A stretch of 64,000 nt of DNA from Pseudosulfitobacter sp. DSM 107133 (GTDB lineage: Bacteria > Pseudomonadota > Alphaproteobacteria > Rhodobacterales > Rhodobacteraceae): positions 1,364,001-1,428,000 of the forward strand of contig NZ_CP085154.1 in the NCBI RefSeq assembly GCF_022788695.1, in the 5' to 3' direction. The position numbers and the translations under genes were made by a program. Position 1 is the first letter of the stretch. Each line of letters opens with the position of its first letter. Shown piece after piece: positions 62,392 through 64,000 of the stretch. A model generated the notes under the pieces. That model was not told the origin of the DNA. It was given only the letters and a program-made list of their open reading frames with translations, and ran no database searches.

Positions 62392-63498
62392 TTAACCCTG
62401 TGTTGCCGCATCCGCCAAAGCCTCGGGCAAGGCGGCCGCAAATGCATCCAGATTCTCCGGCGTCCCGCAGCTGATGCGAATGCAGCGGTTCTGCGGCACG
62501 GCAAAGGGCATCCGCACAAAGATCCCCCGCGCAATCAACCCGTCCAGCACCGCCTTGGCAAAGGCTCCGTCGCGCCCGCAGTCGATCGCCACGAAATTTG
62601 CTGCCGACGGAAGCGGGGCCAGCCCGTTGTCGACGGCAATCTGGGCAATCCGTCGGCGCGCGCCGTCGATCTGGTCCAGCACATGCGCCAGATGCGCGTC
62701 ATCCTCCAGTGCTGCCAGTGCGCCTGCCTGTGCTGCGCGGTTCATGCCAAAGTGATTGCGCACCTTGTGAAAGGCCGTGATCAGATCGGGATGGCCCAAC
62801 GCATAGCCGACCCGCGCACCTGCCAGCCCGTAAGCCTTGGAAAACGTGCGCATCCGCACCAGACGGGGATCGTCAAAGGGCAGGTCGGGCGCGGTGCCCG
62901 GCGGGGCGCAGTCGATATAGGCCTCGTCCAGCACCAGCAGACAGCCCTTGGGCAGCGCATCCAGCGCGCGCACGATGGTGTCGCCCGCATGCCAGGTGCC
63001 CATCGGATTGTCGGGGTTGGCCAGATAGACCAGCTTGGCGTCCACCTCTGCGGCCTTGGTGAAAAGAGCCAGCGGGTCTTCCTGATCGTCCTTGTAGGGG
63101 ACTTTGTGCAATACGCCGCCAAAACCCGCGACATGGTAGTTGAACGTCGGATACGCCCCGTCCGAGGTCACCACCGCATCGCCTTCGCCCACGCACAGAC
63201 GCACCAGATAGCCCAGCAGGCCGTCGATGCCTTCGCCCACCATGATATGCGCAGGATCGGTGCGCAGATGGGCGGCCAGCGCCGCAATCAGGTCGTGCGA
63301 TTCGGGGTCGCCATACATCCAGGCGTCTGCCTCGGCCATGGCTGCGCGGGCATTGGGTGATGCGCCAAAGACGTTCTCATTGGCCCCCAGACGCGCCTCA
63401 AAGGCGGCGCCACGGGCGCGTTCCTGAGTTTCAGGGCCGACAAAGGGAACCGATGCGGGCAGGGATTGGGCGAGCGGGGTAAGGCGTGCATGTGTCAT
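62392..63498 (-). CDS. Class I/II aminotransferase, HisC-like
   Basis: A 368-residue PLP enzyme of fold type I: RLGANENVFGASPNA (the LxxNENPxGxSP motif of HisC), YLANPDNPMGTW, VLDEAYIDCAP, and the PLP lysine in RTFSKAYGLAGARVGYALG. The last part has RCIRISCGTPENLDAF with the carboxylate-binding Arg. It could be histidinol-phosphate aminotransferase or a HisC-like aromatic enzyme. No other his genes are adjacent. The start at 63498 fits the family; a longer frame upstream is rejected. Confidence 0.88.
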   Translation of the reverse strand: MTHARLTPLAQSLPASVPFVGPETQERARGAAFEARLGANENVFGASPNARAAMAEADAWMYGDPESHDLIAALAAHLRTDPAHIMVGEGIDGLLGYLVRLCVGEGDAVVTSDGAYPTFNYHVAGFGGVLHKVPYKDDQEDPLALFTKAAEVDAKLVYLANPDNPMGTWHAGDTIVRALDALPKGCLLVLDEAYIDCAPPGTAPDLPFDDPRLVRMRTFSKAYGLAGARVGYALGHPDLITAFHKVRNHFGMNRAAQAGALAALEDDAHLAHVLDQIDGARRRIAQIAVDNGLAPLPSAANFVAIDCGRDGAFAKAVLDGLIARGIFVRMPFAVPQNRCIRISCGTPENLDAFAAALPEALADAATQG

Positions 63499-63622
63499 GG
63501 GCGCAGGAATACTGTGGGACTGTGCCCTTGGAAAGAGGGCATGGCGCAGGGGCGTGCCCTGACGTCGGGCTGGAAATCGATGCGGCTTTGCGCTGAGGTG
63601 CGCGCAAAGAGGAGTTTTGCCC

Positions 63623-64000
63623 ATGTCGCGCGTGTCCGTCACCTATGAAAACCACATCGCCCACGTGCGCCTGACCCGCGCGGACAAGATGAATGCCGTG
63701 GATCAGGACATGATCGACGCGATTATCGCGGCAGGGCAGGAGGTTGCAGCCTCGGAGGCCCGCGCGGTTGTGTTGTCGGGCGAGGGCCGCGCGTTTTGCG
63801 CGGGTATCGACATCGGCGGGCTCGGCAAATCCATGGGCAATGATCCCGAGGCAGCGCTGGTTCCGCGCAGCCACGGGGACGGCACCACGAACCAATGGCA
63901 AGAGGTCGCGATGATCTGGACCCGCGTGCCGGTGCCGGTGATCGCGGCCCTGCACGGTCCGGTCTTTGGCGCGGGCTGCCAGCTGGCACTGGGCGCGGAC
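63623..64000 (+). CDS. Enoyl-CoA hydratase/isomerase family protein, C-terminus outside window
   Basis: The first 126 residues of a crotonase-fold enzyme. It begins SRVSVTYENHIAHVRLTRAD, KMNAVDQDMIDAI, then the oxyanion-hole segment SGEGRAFCAGIDIGGLG near residue 55 and the second one AALHGPVFGAGCQLALGAD at the edge. AGGAG precedes the ATG at 63623. The catalytic Glu positions that separate hydratases from isomerases lie beyond the window, so the exact reaction is undecided. Confidence 0.9.
   Translation, partial: MSRVSVTYENHIAHVRLTRADKMNAVDQDMIDAIIAAGQEVAASEARAVVLSGEGRAFCAGIDIGGLGKSMGNDPEAALVPRSHGDGTTNQWQEVAMIWTRVPVPVIAALHGPVFGAGCQLALGAD

Noticed and set aside
1..64000. CRISPR array, rRNA operon, prophage structural genes, secondary-metabolite cluster
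   Set aside because: No regularly spaced short repeats, no rRNA sequence, no capsid/tail/terminase genes and no modular synthase genes were seen. The only integrase trace is the short relic near tRNA-Cys.

Overview
The window reads as chromosomal DNA of an alphaproteobacterium of the order Rhodobacterales, most likely a marine Roseobacter-group member. The basis is the GC-rich, densely packed and often overlapping genes, alphaproteobacterial families (split cta oxidase cluster, YaeQ, DUF1178, EcsC, Asp/Glu racemase with HAAT transporter, pcm-tolC-PopZ-like synteny) and GC-rich intergenic repeats of a kind I associate with this group. No genus is claimed.

Layout. 1-4.6 kb: topA (cut by the left edge), dprA and tldD, all on the minus strand. 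4.7-9.0 kb: cytochrome c oxidase cluster coxB-ctaB-small membrane protein-ctaG-coxC-SURF1, running into thrC, an M16 peptidase and a GNAT enzyme (9.0-12.2 kb), then a metallo-beta-lactamase-fold protein and a GlcD-type FAD oxidase. 14.6-17.8 kb, minus strand: apt, DUF2269, an SDR/DoxX-like fusion and methylthioadenosine phosphorylase, forming an adenine-salvage unit. 18.0-19.7 kb: yaeQ followed by an IS110-family insertion sequence. 20-28 kb: SulP transporter, Bcr/CflA efflux pump, small secreted SH3-like protein, flavin reductase, GNAT, EcsC and modABC for molybdate. 28.1-33.6 kb: Nudix hydrolase, DUF1178, SDR, lysC and ptsP. 34-37.1 kb: a partial De Ley-Doudoroff (galactonate) operon. 37.3-39.1 kb: diacylglycerol-kinase-like lipid kinase and phosphoesterase. 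39.2-41.4 kb: polar amino acid ABC transporter. 41.5-47.7 kb: GntR regulator divergent from a five-gene liv-type transporter plus hydantoin-racemase-like gene. 48.1-50.8 kb: TPR/GT41 O-GlcNAc-transferase-like gene, transposase and integrase relics, and tRNA-Cys, looking like a decayed island. 51.2-54.4 kb: pcm-like methyltransferase, tolC and a PopZ-like acidic protein. 54.5-64 kb: cobQ, a small DUF6280-like protein, efp, ygfZ, a GT2 enzyme, an MsbA-like ABC exporter, a class V aminotransferase, a small membrane protein, a HisC-like aminotransferase and the start of an enoyl-CoA hydratase gene.

The strongest discovery is in the IS110 element. The 5' non-coding region can be read by eye as a complete bridge RNA: a 5' stem-loop, then two successive loops, each closed by the same CTTGTGGCC...GGACCAC hairpin. 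The guides flanking the first hairpin match the DNA on either side of the element (7/8 and 8/8 bases). Those flanking the second match the element's own two ends (9/9 and 6/6). All share a CT core. This fixes the element at about 18570-19741 and predicts its target and donor specificity without any alignment. Other points of interest are a divergent PopZ candidate supported by synteny, a tRNA-Cys-linked relic island carrying a GT41 gene, a perfect 14-bp palindrome between a GntR gene and the operon it probably controls, and an 11-bp inverted repeat just before the pcm-tolC operon.
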